Assembly (NCBI GenBank): GCA_037355855.1
Contig: CM074762.1
Coordinates: 5,518,001-5,582,000, forward strand
DNA: 64,000 nucleotides
Direction of reading: 5' to 3'
Source: Pseudo-nitzschia pungens
Taxonomy: Eukaryota > Bacillariophyta > Bacillariophyceae > Bacillariales > Bacillariaceae
The position numbers and the translations under genes are program-made. Shown here piece by piece: positions 10,694 to 22,800 of this stretch. The notes below the pieces were generated by a model, which was given only the letters and a program-made list of their open reading frames with translations, did no database searches and had not been told where the DNA came from. Positions within the stretch are counted from its first letter, which is position 1, and each line of letters opens with the position of its first letter.

Positions 10694-11389
10694 GTCCCCG
10701 TGATTCATGCCAGTGGTCCTGTATTGAGCAACTGAGCAACTATACCAGTCCCCGGAAACAGATACTCCCAGGGGAACACCAATACTCTTGCTTGTTGCAC
10801 CAGGACACTTGGATGGATCATAACAGAATTCAGGGTTGTATCCATATCACTTGTCAGAGGTCAAACTGCACCAAATATTGCAGTTCTTCTATCAGAGGCC
10901 CGGCTGATTCGTAGTACAAAAAAAAGGGGGGTTGGACCGGAGGACGTTTTGCCCTTGGTTCCATTCCTTGACACGTACAAGGAGATCGATCAATCAGCCT
11001 ATTATCTTTCAAGTTTATAGTCCCCGGAACCGGTGTACCGGAGACTCCCAACATATAACATATAATCGAAGGTCGGATCGAATCCGGAATCGAAGCGTTC
11101 GTACAGAGGTTGCGTCCGGATTAGATTGCGTTCGAAACAAGGTTGCATCCGGATTAGGTTGCGTTCGAAACAAGATTGCAATCGAAATAAGGTTGCGTCC
11201 GAAGAAAGCTTCGTAATCGAAATCGAAATCCACTACGAGCAAAGAACTCGTAACCGAAATCAAATGCGTTCGAACAATCCGAAATCGTAATCGATTGCTT
11301 CCGAAAATCGAAATCGATATCTGCTGCGTCCGAGCTGCTTGTCAGGGACCAAAGGTACCCCAAATAATGCAGCTAGAGCAATTTTTTCT
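10694..11389 (-). other. Copia 3' untranslated region with ~30-bp repeats
   Basis: No gene. Between about 11080 and 11345, degenerate repeats containing GTTGCGTCCGGATTAGRTTG and GCGTTCGAAACAAG alternate; they resemble the CGATGGTTTCGATTCG repeats in the 5' leader at 34900-35240. Confidence 0.6.
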
Positions 11390-14300
11390 TTACCACATGC
11401 ATCGAGCACAGTGTTCTTTCAGAGCCGGACCATTCAGCAACTTAGTGAATAAATCAGCAATATTGGTCTCGCCAGGCTCCTTTGCAATGCGAATTGTCCC
11501 AGCAGCAATAGACTCGCGCGCCTTGTGGTAGGCAACACTGTTGTGCTTCTTGTTGCATGGACTCTCCGGCCTGGTGGTATTCTTAACAACAGATTCGTTG
11601 TCACAGTACACATTGGTAGGACCTTCAATAGGAACGCCCATCATCCGGAGCTTGTACCTGAGACCCTCAATCAGTTCAATGGCAATCCGCAATGCCACTA
11701 TCTCAGAACCAAAGGTTGACGTCTCGACAGTGGTCTGGCGTTTGCTGAACCACAGTATAGGGGCTCTGTTTACAAAGATGATAATTCCGGTATGGGACCT
11801 TCTTGTTGCTTTGCATCCGGCATGATCCGCATCGACAAAACAACTCATAATAACTGCTTTTCCAAGAGGTTCAGGAGCATCCGGTGGCAATACTTCCTTG
11901 GCATCAGGATAAAACTCGCTCCAGTCGCAGTTGGGGAATCTGGACTCATCCACTTCAGGCCGGGTCTCATCAAACACCAACTTGGATCGGGCATGCGCCT
12001 TGAGATAGGCAAACATGTGCAATACTTGGTTCAAATGCCCTGTTCGCGCTTGTGCTAGATATCTAGACATAAGAGATACAGGCATGACCAAATCCAGTCT
12101 CCCAAGTTCGCACAACTACCTCAAGACACCAATCAGGCCCTGGTAGTAGTTCTGCTTACTTGGATCCAGCTCGGTGGTTACATCAACTTCTGGACGATAA
12201 TCGGATGTCAACGGGGTAGACACCTTGTTCGGAAGGTACTTGTAACCATACTGCTCGGTGCCAAGCTCCTTCTCTACTGCGTCGATGGCTTTCTTAGCAT
12301 ATTTCTCGGAGGACATCGCCCACTTGGGAATTGGGTCGTCTTCGACCACATGCGAATGGACATCAGCGCCCAGATACAGGGTTGGAACTTCTATAGTCCC
12401 GTCCTTCAGCGTGAAGCGCTGCTCGATACTTTCCAACTGCCGTCGGGGGTCCTCACTGCAACAGATGATATCGTCGACGTATGCAATCAGGTATGCCCAG
12501 TACCTAGAACCATCCTTTCGCGTCTCCACCCGCATATGAACATCAGGATCAGCTTTACAGGGTTGATATCCTAGCGTTCGTAGGTGCTTGGTCAAATAGG
12601 ATCGGAACGACGCGCCTGCAACAGGAAGTCCATACAGTGCTCGAACGATCTTACATACCTGTCCTACCAAGTGCGGGGGAAAACCGTCTTCAGCTCGTGC
12701 AACCAAATAATATTTCTTCTTGATTGGCGCTGTAAGGTAGGCATTCTGGATGTCCGCAGACAGCATGTCCAGATTGTTCAGCGCTGCCAACAGGAAGAAG
12801 ATACGGACTGAATCCCTGCTAGGTACACTGCTGAAGGTATGTTCCTTAGCTGTTGCTTGTACCTTATGGCCATCGGCGACGAGCCGTGCTTTCCGCGTCA
12901 GGGACCCCAACTTCACATCAAAGATCATGTGCGTCGTGATCTTGCTGAATCCTTCGGCCTTGAGACCTTCGACGGTGTAGCTGGGGTCAAACTCGAACGC
13001 CATCTCGTTGTTTCTCATCTCCTTCGCAATCGCCTTCTCCCAATAGTCCGTTCCCGTCTTTCGGTCGATGGCGAGGGCTTCAGGGATAGAATGTGGTAAC
13101 TCCACTCCGAACTTGTGGGTCCGATCCCAGTACTTGTTTCGCTTGGTAGCCTTGAGGATTCGCTTCTTCCTTCGTAGTACATGGTGAATCCACCATCGGA
13201 ATGCTGGCTGATCCGAGATCTTGGCAGATATGGCGTATTCTGCGGTCTGCACAGGAAAGGACTCTTTCAGATCGCTCAGCTTACACCAGGATTCGGTTCC
13301 GTCTTTCCAACTGACGAGCAATCGCCATCCCTTCGTTGTAGGCTTGGGGACTTTGCGACCATGCTTGTTGGTGATCGTCGCATCTTGCTTCCTAACGGCG
13401 GATCCGTCCTTCTCGTGATCGATAATCTCGTCCAGTAGAGAAAACATGCGTCCGTCGTCGTCGATTTCGCTGTACATGCTCTCAGCAACGATATTGGCGG
13501 TATACTGCTCGACGGAACCATCTGGAAACTGCAGATCATACATTCTGGTATCAAGGATAGGGTTATCATTCCTCTTGCCAATCGGATTGCCATTAAGATC
13601 AGCAGAACGATTCTTCACAACACATCATAATCGTTCATCGCCCTTCTGGATCATGACATTATTACCAATATACTCATCATAGTCATCCCCATCAGGTATG
13701 AGATCGTCGATATCTGGAATGGAGGCTTCCGGCTCGGCGAGCTCCCACCTTTCTTGGTGACCTTCAAATAACTCAGCAGGGGGATCAGGGTACGTAGCTT
13801 GGAACTTAGCGTCGTTATCCTCCACTTTGTCCCCGATCTTGGATTCAACTGCTTGGTCAAATGAGTCCATATACCGCTTGACGTCATGGGAACGCCATTC
13901 TTCTTCAGTAACAGCACGGACTGTGTTAGTGCTTACCGGCATGGCCGCCTCGTTCAGAATCCAGTGGCAATCTCCACCTCCGAATCGGTCACCGCACGGG
14001 CCAAGCCACCGTCCCAGCTTCTCGGTCCCATCAGAGAGATCAACCCAATAGACGAAATCATACCATTCATGGGCTTGGTACAGAGATATATCAGGCATGT
14101 ACCCATGTACAATTTCGAACGGCGTTCGACCCATCGCCGTAGGATCACTGGAGGCCGTGCGCTGTCGGATGGCAGCAACGAGCTCTCCGCAGAAAGCCCA
14201 CAGGCGCTTGGGGGATCGCTTCCGAGCCGTCTTCTTGCGGATGCTTCTGCTGATATGGCCGATGCTGAGCTCCGCGCGGTTCTGGAAGGGACATCTTGGC

Positions 14301-15949
14301 TGGATAAAGGTCTGATGGATATGGTTTTTGCTGACGACCTTATTCCATGGAGTCTTGTAGGTACCAGGGGCTCCTTGCTCTCGAGCGCCATCAGATATCA
14401 AATGCTCGGGGATACCGACGTCGTGGATGAAAATCTTCAGGCCTTCATACGCTTGCTTCTTGCCCTGTATAGGTATGAACTCGTCGTAGCCCTTACCATT
14501 ACTGAAAACTTGGGCGGCTGAATCTTGTCGCATGATGCTCGGGACCTTTGCCATCCAGGTGTCGGTGTACCATTTGCCAGCCGCGATGCGCTTGTTTCTG
14601 AAGCTCTGCGTTGGCAATCGGCGGACAAGGGGATGCATAGGGTTGCGGAACCCTTTCTGCGTCGTGACTCGAAGAGTATCCGCAGCCTTTCTTGGAGATA
14701 CATCCCAGATCTTGGACAGACGGTCGGAGTCGATCTTGCAGTATCGTTCGGTGTCAATCGTCGGACCCCACTTGGCTCGTCTGGCGGTAGTGTCGAGCTC
14801 TGGGTCAACTGGTTCGACCTCATCGTCCCATCGAAGATGCTTGTAAACGGCAGACAGGCAGACGGGGGAATCCCTGTAACGGGGATCCAATTCGAAGCGC
14901 TCGCGTCCATCGGTGTAGGCGCGCTCGTACAACGGGGTATGGAGGGCGTTGACTGTAAGACTTGGTACAGAATCCACGTCTACATCGTCCCCGCAAGTCT
15001 TCAGGGAAGCGCCCGAATGAAAAAGAGAAGATAGCCGCGCATCCAGACGCGAGTCGGATGCGATCGCACATGGGGTCAGATCACGGCGGGTACAGAGTTG
15101 CTGAAGGCTCCGCAGCTTGTACTTCTCATAGCAATCATGCTGTGGCAGGATCAGCTCGTCGCTCCGAAGAGGATCGTCGTACAAATGGGGACTGAAGTTG
15201 GACCGTGTTTCGACGGGCTCCAACTTGCGCTTGTTCGTCTTGGACCTCTTGGACTGCTTGGTGGTCGGCGCGGGCGCATGGGGCGTCCCCGCGCGAAGGA
15301 CAGACAGCGTAGGATTCAACGGATGAGATCCGTCGATGGCTTCTTCGGCTTGCTCGAACTTCTTGCTCTTCGGATCCCAAGGGAAGTCTCGGGTAGCAAC
15401 GACATGATCGCATGTAGCCATTTCATGCTTGGTTGGCTTGCGGGAAGGGAAATAGGACACGACCCCATCAAGCAGGAGCTTGATGTCGAGGGTGTGGCCC
15501 GCATGGGGATCTTCAGGATCGGTATTGTCAATATGGATGGAGTGACTGGACTGTTCATCATACTGACGGGGCGCTTCACTGACACGATTGGGATGGCAGT
15601 CCCGTATCTGATTCGGACAAATCAAGCTGTGGGACAACTTGTCGCCAAAATACAGGGCTTTGTGGAAATAAATCAACCAAACTTTCCCGTCGGTATCTGT
15701 GTAGGCCGTAACACAGGTCCCAATAGGAATGTTCTTGATAGGCTCGAGCTCAGGCGAAAAAGGATGAACATCGACGTGGCTGACGACTTGGTCTTCAAGC
15801 AAGATCATATTGGAGCCGGCGGCAGTCGTATCAGCGTGGCTGTCCAGCTCGCATTGCCCCTCAGGACTGGGTGGGGGGCGCGCGCGCGGGAGATCCATCT
15901 GGTACAACAGCCGGCCAACCTTACTTAATTTCGGGCACCGGCCGTCGTT
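11390..15949 (-). pseudogene. Copia Pol (protease, integrase, RT, RNase H) with two in-frame stops
   Basis: The frame is open from the gag stop at 15950 to 11390, except for TGA at 13625-13627 and TAG at 12116-12118; all three segments share one frame. A possible own start is ATG 15898. Order: aspartic protease CELDSHADTT (about residue 19 from that ATG); integrase with D (YTDTW near 14555), D (ISDGA near 14395) and E (NRAEL near 14265); reverse transcriptase with YVDD near 12470; RNase H with DADHAG near 11825 and a later CDNES. The TGA lies between integrase and RT, the TAG between RT and RNase H. Either these are nonsense mutations, or both lie at inter-domain boundaries because they are read through. 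I favour mutation. Confidence 0.85.
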
Positions 15950-16061
15950 TCAGTTCTTGGGGGTCTGTCCTGAGTCGTTGCCCTTCTTCTTGCCCTTTCT
16001 GCGCCCCTTGGGCCCAAAACTGTTCCCTGCGCCTTGGGTCGCATTCGCGTTCGCATTCGCG
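15950..16061 (-). CDS. Copia Gag, C-terminal fragment
   Basis: This is the other half of the split gag. After an ANA/T repeat it has a basic tail (GPKGRRKGKKKGND) and ends at TGA 15950-15952. It joins 32944-34846 in frame once one TCGCG copy is removed. The tail presumably replaces a zinc knuckle as nucleic-acid binder. The pol frame follows in the same phase. Confidence 0.8.
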
Positions 16062-16321
16062 TGTTACACTCTAAGGTAGAAAAATTGGAGTAGTATTAAA
16101 ATTGTGACTAAAGTTTCGACTCTTAAGCGAGCGTTACGATTCTCATGTGAACGTTTGAATATACAAACGCGCGCCGTGCTCACATTTGAATAACGGCACA
16201 CATGCATTGCTGGAGCGTCCGGCGTACAGTTTGAATATTTGAATATTCAAACACCGGTCAGCTCGTATGTGGGATTCGGTTAATTATTTAATCGTGGTTC
16301 ATGCTACGCTAGCATATCACA
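16062..16321 (-). repeat. 3' LTR of gypsy G2
   Basis: 260 bp, plus-strand ends TGTTACACT and TATCACA, identical by eye to 32684-32943. Confidence 0.95.
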
Positions 16322-16352
16322 TAGTGCCTCATGATTAGACGAAGCCTGCTTA

Positions 16353-19300
16353 CTAGGTTGACCAATGAATGGTCGTCGACTCCGACTCCGTCGTCGACTC
16401 CGACTCCGTCGTCGACTCCGACTCCGGCTCCCTATAAGGGGTCAGCTTCCGGATGTTCACTGTTTCGGTTACTGAAGGAGCTTTCTGCAGTTTCACTGTA
16501 CCATTGTCGTTGACTTGTACAATTGTAAAAGGTCCTATTCTTCGGGGCTGTAGCTTGTCCGGGTCTGGCTCTTGCAACCATACTTTGTCATTGCTTCTGA
16601 AGGTGTGTTCTATTCTCTTGGCGTTGTCCCGGAGCAGGGCTTTGTTGATTCCTTGCTGCCTAAGCTGTTTCAGTGCCAATAGATTGGAGGTTAATGGCAG
16701 ATCGATCATCATGTCCCTGTTGAAGACCAGGGATCCTGGAGAGGCTTGTAAGGAGGTGCTGACTGCACATCGAGAGGCATGCATGCATGTGGCTAGGGCA
16801 TTGTCCATGAGTTGAGTGGCTCTGGTGTTTGCTTGTGGAGGATTAACATGTACCAGGACTCGTAGGATATCAGCCACTGTGTGATGTACTCGCTCACAGA
16901 TGGCGTTCGCTTGTGGGTTCTTGACTGTTGTAGGGACTGATTGGACTCCATACTGCTGTAGGGTGAGTTGGAATTCAGCCCCTAGGAACTCACCACCATT
17001 GTCATGGATGCATCTGTTTGGTCTAGGATATCTGGAGAGCCAGCAGTTCTTGAATTGATCAGAGACATGCTGAGAAGACTTGTCTCTGATCCGAATGATT
17101 TCAAGTAGGTTGGTAACTGGATCAATGCAGGTGAGGGCCTTGAAGTTGTAGATCTTGTTTTGAGCTGTGATTTTCCAAGGGCCTATAAGATCAACGTGGA
17201 CTTCATCGAAGGGAGATACGGGGGCTTCTTTAGGAGGAAGCTTTCCATATTTGGCTTGCCTGCTCTTGTATTGGATGCAATTATCAGGGCAAATGTAGGA
17301 CTTGCATAAGTTGGACAGGTTGTCTGCGTAGAAGCGAGCTGATATAGTTTTATATAATCTGGTGGATCCACAATGACCCAACAGGAGATGATACCATTTG
17401 ATGGTATCATTCGTAAGAGAGCTTGGTATGTAAATTCTCCAATTATCTGGATTGGATTGGTTGGCATAGCAAAGGATGTTGTTGCCTTGTAATTCTTGGT
17501 AGAAGAATGCTTTGGATTGGATCTTGAACTTGACAGTCGGGTCCTTCTGCTGATGGAGGTATATCTTGTTATAGTTAACCGGGCATTCCAAGTCTTGGTT
17601 GTTTGGTAGGTTGACTAGACACTCATTGTTCAGCAGACAAGAGTATAACTCCTGGTCTGCGTCATTGCATAAGTGCTGGAATAGGTTGGGGAATTCTGTT
17701 AGAAACAGTTCTTCATCTTGCTTGGGGACTTCAAGTTTCAAAAAATCGATAAGAGTGCCCTTACCAAGGGCTTCTTTCTTCCCCACAGTAGGTGGATCCA
17801 TCCTGGGGAGTCTGGAGAAGGCATCAGCAAGAACATTCTTCTTGCCTTCAATATAGGTGAGGTTGACACCAAATTCTTCTAGGAATAGTCTCCACCGGAG
17901 GACTCGATGGACTGAAAGGGTCCTGAAGGTAAGGTTCTTGTGGTCGGTGTATACGTTGATAACACCACCAAGTAGCATCTTGCGGTATTCTTTGCAACAG
18001 AGTACAATTGCGAGGAGTTCTTTTTCCATAGTAGTATAGTTCTTCTGGGCATCAGATAGTTTCTTGGACCAATATGCAATAGGCTTGCCATCTTGTATTA
18101 TGGCAGCGCCGAGTTGCAGGTCTGAGGCATCAGTGTACAGTTCAAAGGGCTTGTTAAGGTCTGGATAGGTGTTCAGCGCGTCTGCTGCCACCATTGCTTT
18201 CATCTCTTGGAAGGCTTTATCTTGAGCAGGTCCCCAAGTGAAAGCTGAAGGAGCTTTGCGTTGCTTGCCTTTGATGGCAGCTGCTTGAGGAGTTTTCGGG
18301 GTTCCAGTGATATCAAAGAGAGGAGATAGGACATGGGATCTTCGGGGCCACATGTCTCTGTAGTATCCAACTGCTCCTAGAAAGGACTTGACTTGGGTCA
18401 CAGTTCTTGGGCGGTCCATGTGTAGGATTGCTTCAATCTTCTTCCTCCATGGCTTGACTGCAGTAGGAGTCATCCAATATCCGAGGAAATCTGTTTCTTG
18501 TACAGCCCAATCACACTTGAGTGGGTTGCACTTGAGTCCATTCTGGTTGAGTCTGTCGAGGATCTTGTCAATGGTCTTCATGTGGAGGTCAAAGGATCCA
18601 TTAGTCCAGACGCCAATATCGTCAATATAAACAGTGCAGTCAGTGTCTTGTAGGATATCTTCCATGAGCTGCTGCGCCACATCCGGGGAGACTTTAACTC
18701 CCATTGGTAGTCTTTGATATTCATAGCAACCATATGGCGTCACTATGGTACAGAGTTTCTTGCTTGCATCATCCAGTTCAAAGCAATAGTATTGCATAGA
18801 CAAGTCAATCTTGGTGAAGTGAGTGTACTTGCCTCTTTTGTTCATGATGTCTTGTATCCGGGGGATTGGATAAGGACGTCTCTCAAGGAGTTCATTCAGT
18901 TCTCTGAAGTCCGATACCCATCTAACTCTGTTGTCCTTCTTTGGAACAATAAAGGTAGGGAATGCCCATTCAGCCGGTCCAGTGCATCTTTTGAGTACTC
19001 CATCATTGCAAAGATTCTGGAGCTCCCTTTTGAATAGGTCTTCTCTCTTGTATGCAACTGGGTAAGGCTTCTTGTGTATAGGCTTGGATCCGGGCTTCAG
19101 TCTTAGAGAGATTTTCTTGTGTGGATATTTCCCTAATTCGCCGTTGAAGACATTCGGATATTTGTTTAGTATTGATTGGAACTGTTGTTGCTCTGCTTTG
19201 GACATGTGGGACTGTTGCTGTGCGACTGTAGATGGATCTGTTTCTTGGTAGGCTCTATCGAGGATGACCTTGGACTTGTATGGATTGGCAAAAGATAGTT

Positions 19301-19522
19301 CATCAGTAAAGAGTTCAGCATCTTCCAGTTCTTCCATGAGCATGGTGTGGTTGTCATGGTATAGGGACGTGTCCTTCATAGGAATGGTTCGATCCATCCA
19401 CTGAACTGCTCCTTCTTTGAATAGGAGGTTGATCTGTGCTAGGTGGAGAAAGTCTCTGCCTAGTATAAGATCATATCTGCAGTCAGGAGAATGGAAGAGC
19501 CTTGCCTCTTGTAGGTCGATGG
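16353..19522 (-). CDS. Gypsy G2 Pol, part 2 (protease end, RT, RNase H, integrase)
   Basis: The open frame continues pol beyond the LINE. It begins in the protease C-terminal region (YDLILGRDF). Then come reverse transcriptase with YIDD near 18625, RNase H with YTDAS near 18130, and integrase with an atypical zinc region (CPDNC) and catalytic D (HVDLIG near 17195), D (IHDNGGE near 17000) and E (CERVHH near 16895). The tail repeats TESES. No stop occurs, so only the LINE disrupts it. The first ATG in this piece (19397) is not a real start; the true start lies in the part at 30731-31504. Confidence 0.9.
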
Positions 19523-19544
19523 TGTAGTTGCCAAACTCTTGTAA
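19523..19544. repeat. LINE target-site duplication, left copy
   Basis: 22 bp, identical to 30709-30730, beginning TGTAGTTGCC. It is coding sequence of gypsy G2 pol. Confidence 0.95.
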
Positions 19545-19840
19545 TAATAATATACGTATTTAAATAACTTTAATCACCAGAGGTGAAACTAAATTACTCA
19601 GTCTGTAACCAGACTTTAACGTCGCCTCCATCATAGAGTCAGGACCCCAAGTGGCAGAACGACAAATTTTCAAACAAACCTTGAACATCAAGCAGGGAAA
19701 AGGACAAACAAGTCCCACAAAAAAGGGACTTGAGAGAAAGTGAAATGGGAATGAAGATATTGGGATAAGATCCAGTATCAAAAGGGATGGGACAGGATAA
19801 GAAGCAGGAACAGAAGACAAAACCAAGGTACAAAGTGTAA
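19545..19840 (-). other. LINE 3' UTR
   Basis: About 100 bp near the end (plus 19580-19670) match 44170-44290 in reverse complement, including GGAGGCGACGTTAAAGTCTG-like sequence and TGGTTACAGACTGAGTA. This is probably the part recognised by the LINE reverse transcriptase. Confidence 0.75.
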
Positions 19841-22800
19841 TCAACCCTGATGTCCAGTAAGCCAGGCTCTGAGAAGAGCAGCCTCTTGTTGGTATGGCTG
19901 CACTGGTGGGACAGGCGCTGCATATTGCTTCCTTGCAAGGTGGATGGTTGCAAGCCACTGCCGCTTGGCAGTCAGGGTGTAACCTTGTAGGACGTGGAAA
20001 GGGGTTTGTAACAGGGAGTGTGACTGGGGAAGTGCACCAGCTGCACCAATTGCCAATTCTGAAGTGATGGAAGCATCAAGAGATTGGTGTTGTTCAGCAT
20101 CAAGGGTACCCCCAGGACCATGGAGTCGTTCATTCCTATAAGTCCAAAGATCCCAGGAGGTAAGAAAGAACTGATGGATGATAGCTGTAGCCCAACGTTT
20201 GGGAGAGCGCTTGCTTCCAATGTGGGAGTAGTAGTCAGCCTGAATTTGGTACCAGCGAGGAGACCACCTACCAAGAAGCCAGTTGTGCCAGCCAATAGTC
20301 CTCTGTGCCCTGACAGCAGACGCAATTGCAAGTGAGTAGGATGATGGATAAATGGTCAGGCCCTTCCGAACTCTGGTGAGAAGATCCACAATGGCAACAA
20401 CCAATGATGGATCAGTTTGTTCAACTTCAAGCCTCGTCTGCAGTGGTCCCTTGAAAGCTGACACGCTATGCGTGACAGCCCCAGTGTCCTTGCAGGAGAG
20501 CACATGAGAAACCTTCTCGTTGTCTGCATCACACAATGGGCACCTGGAGTGATCCTGATACTGGTAGTGAAGTAGTTGGTTGCCAACACCAATGCATCCA
20601 GAAGCAAACTTGACAAACCACCTTTGCATGCCAGGAGGTAGACGCTTGAAGGCAGACAGATGGGCACCCCAATGGATGGAACTCAGAACAGGTTGTGGAA
20701 TGGGGATGTCATGGTGGGTCTGCCAATATTTAAGAAGAGGAGGACCAGAAATGGCAACATGCAGAGCATTCTGATCAAACCTTGAACACTTGCATCCATT
20801 GAGAGAAAATGCCCAAGGCTCAAACACAAGTCTGGGATAGTGATGGGCAGAAGCTCTATGGACAGAGAGAAAGGCCTTGGCCATGCCATCAACCTGATGA
20901 TTGCGAAGGGCCCACCAATCAAGAAAAATTCCAGCTTGATGGCCCTGAACCCATTGAAAGTTCACAGAAATTGGCAGGGCAGAAATCATGTTTCTGATGA
21001 CATAAACATAATCAAAAGACTTTTGGGAAATAACCAATGGCCAAGATCCCTGAGCCTGTTTGAGAGCTGTGTCACCATCCAGAGCAATGTTGATAGAGCC
21101 AGAAGCAATATTAAAAAGATTCACCAGAGCAGTGCAACAGGTGAGAACTCCAATGATACCCGCCAGTTCACTCCTGTAGGATGACTGATCCTCAGGGGAT
21201 CCACTGACAAAATTACAGCCAGTGAGGAACAAAGAAGCAGACTTGGTGGAGGTATTGGGTGACAAAATGAAAGCAGAAGTTCCTCTGAGAAGGTCCGGAT
21301 CAAATGAACCATCACATACAGCACTGGCAGTACCACTCGCAATAGCATCAACAAGGTGCTGACAGCCAGCCTGTGGTAGGGAATATTGGTGGAGAAGTAC
21401 TCTTGGAGACGCACAGAGTGCATCAAAGGCATCTACTGGGGAGTCTGGAAGAGAATCAAATGGATTGTACTCCAGAGGATCCATGTCAGGAGGTTCAGAA
21501 TCAAAAGCAGAGGACCCAACAACGCGTACAACTTGTCCACAAATAACAGGGCAGACAAGCACATCAGCACAGGCTGGTTTGGCAGAAATGAGTTCAGAAG
21601 TGACCCTGTATCTACCCCTGCCCTGGGAGGTGCTCACAATCCAGCCAGTAGAAGTTTTGAAGAATATTCTGTTGGTAGATGGAGACAAAAACCAAGGCCA
21701 GAGAGAAGCCGTCTGGGGAGAGAGCCAATGCCCAAGATGGAAAGAAGGAGCCAGTGCCCTGGCTGCAGGGGGTGGACAGGAGGGAAGAAAACATGTCTGA
21801 AGAGCCTTAGTCCATAAGCGCTTTGCTGCTGGAGGCCAAGATGGAGGACATCTCGGCCAGTCAAGATGATCCCTCAAGTGATTGGAGGATGTCAGCTGGA
21901 AGGCCATGGGAGAGAGTCTTTTTCCATCTGGAGTACAAATGTCAGCAAGGGAGATAGCCTTGAGGGACATGCGCATGTGATTCAATAGGGACAAGTCAGC
22001 ACCTCGGAAGCCAGCGTTGACAAAGGCTTGCATGAGATAACAGTCATTGGAACGTAACAGAGGAAGATCTGGGAAGTCTTCAAACAAGCTCACAGGGTGA
22101 ACAGAGAAAAACTTCCACACATGTTTGTACCAGCAAGGAGTGACGTAGGAAGCAAAAGGATGATATGGGGTGAAACCAAGATGGAGAGGAATGCCAAGTT
22201 CGAGCCGTAGAGACTCAGCAGTTAGCCTGAGAATCCTACCAGTTTGGGAGGACCTGACAGATTCCTGAAAGAGGGTGGCAATATGACTGAACTCTTGGAG
22301 GAGGTATGGATGGATGAATCCAAAGCCTTGATAGAGGGAAGGACCATAGAACACATGTCTGGGAAATGTCCGTGACATCCCTGCTTTATTCAGCACTGGA
22401 ACAAGAGCTGGGTGAATTATCTTGGTCCAAGTGGCCTCATCAAGTTGCGTGACAGGCATGGGGTATTCAACAGACTTCATGAAAGAATACTTGAAGGTGT
22501 AGAGGGATGCGCGCTTTTCACACTTGGAAGCCTTGAGCTGAGAGCCAAAAGACTGAGACTGTGACTTCAAGTGAGCAATCTGTGCTTCCTCATTGCCATC
22601 CATGGAGATAAAAACCCCAAGAGTCTTGTCAGCATGGTCAACTTCAAAACGATCCAGGGTAGCGCGATTGCCATTCTTGTCAGCAACTGAGAAGTCACCA
22701 GGCATGTCAGCAATGGAGCGATAATCCCAACCGGATCCATTCCATTTGAAATCAATCAAATAACAGAAGGATTTGGCAGGTTCAATAGCACCACCAGTGG

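Noticed and set aside
15098..15928. 276-codon plus-strand frame
   Set aside because: Antisense to the Copia protease/integrase region; low protein character.
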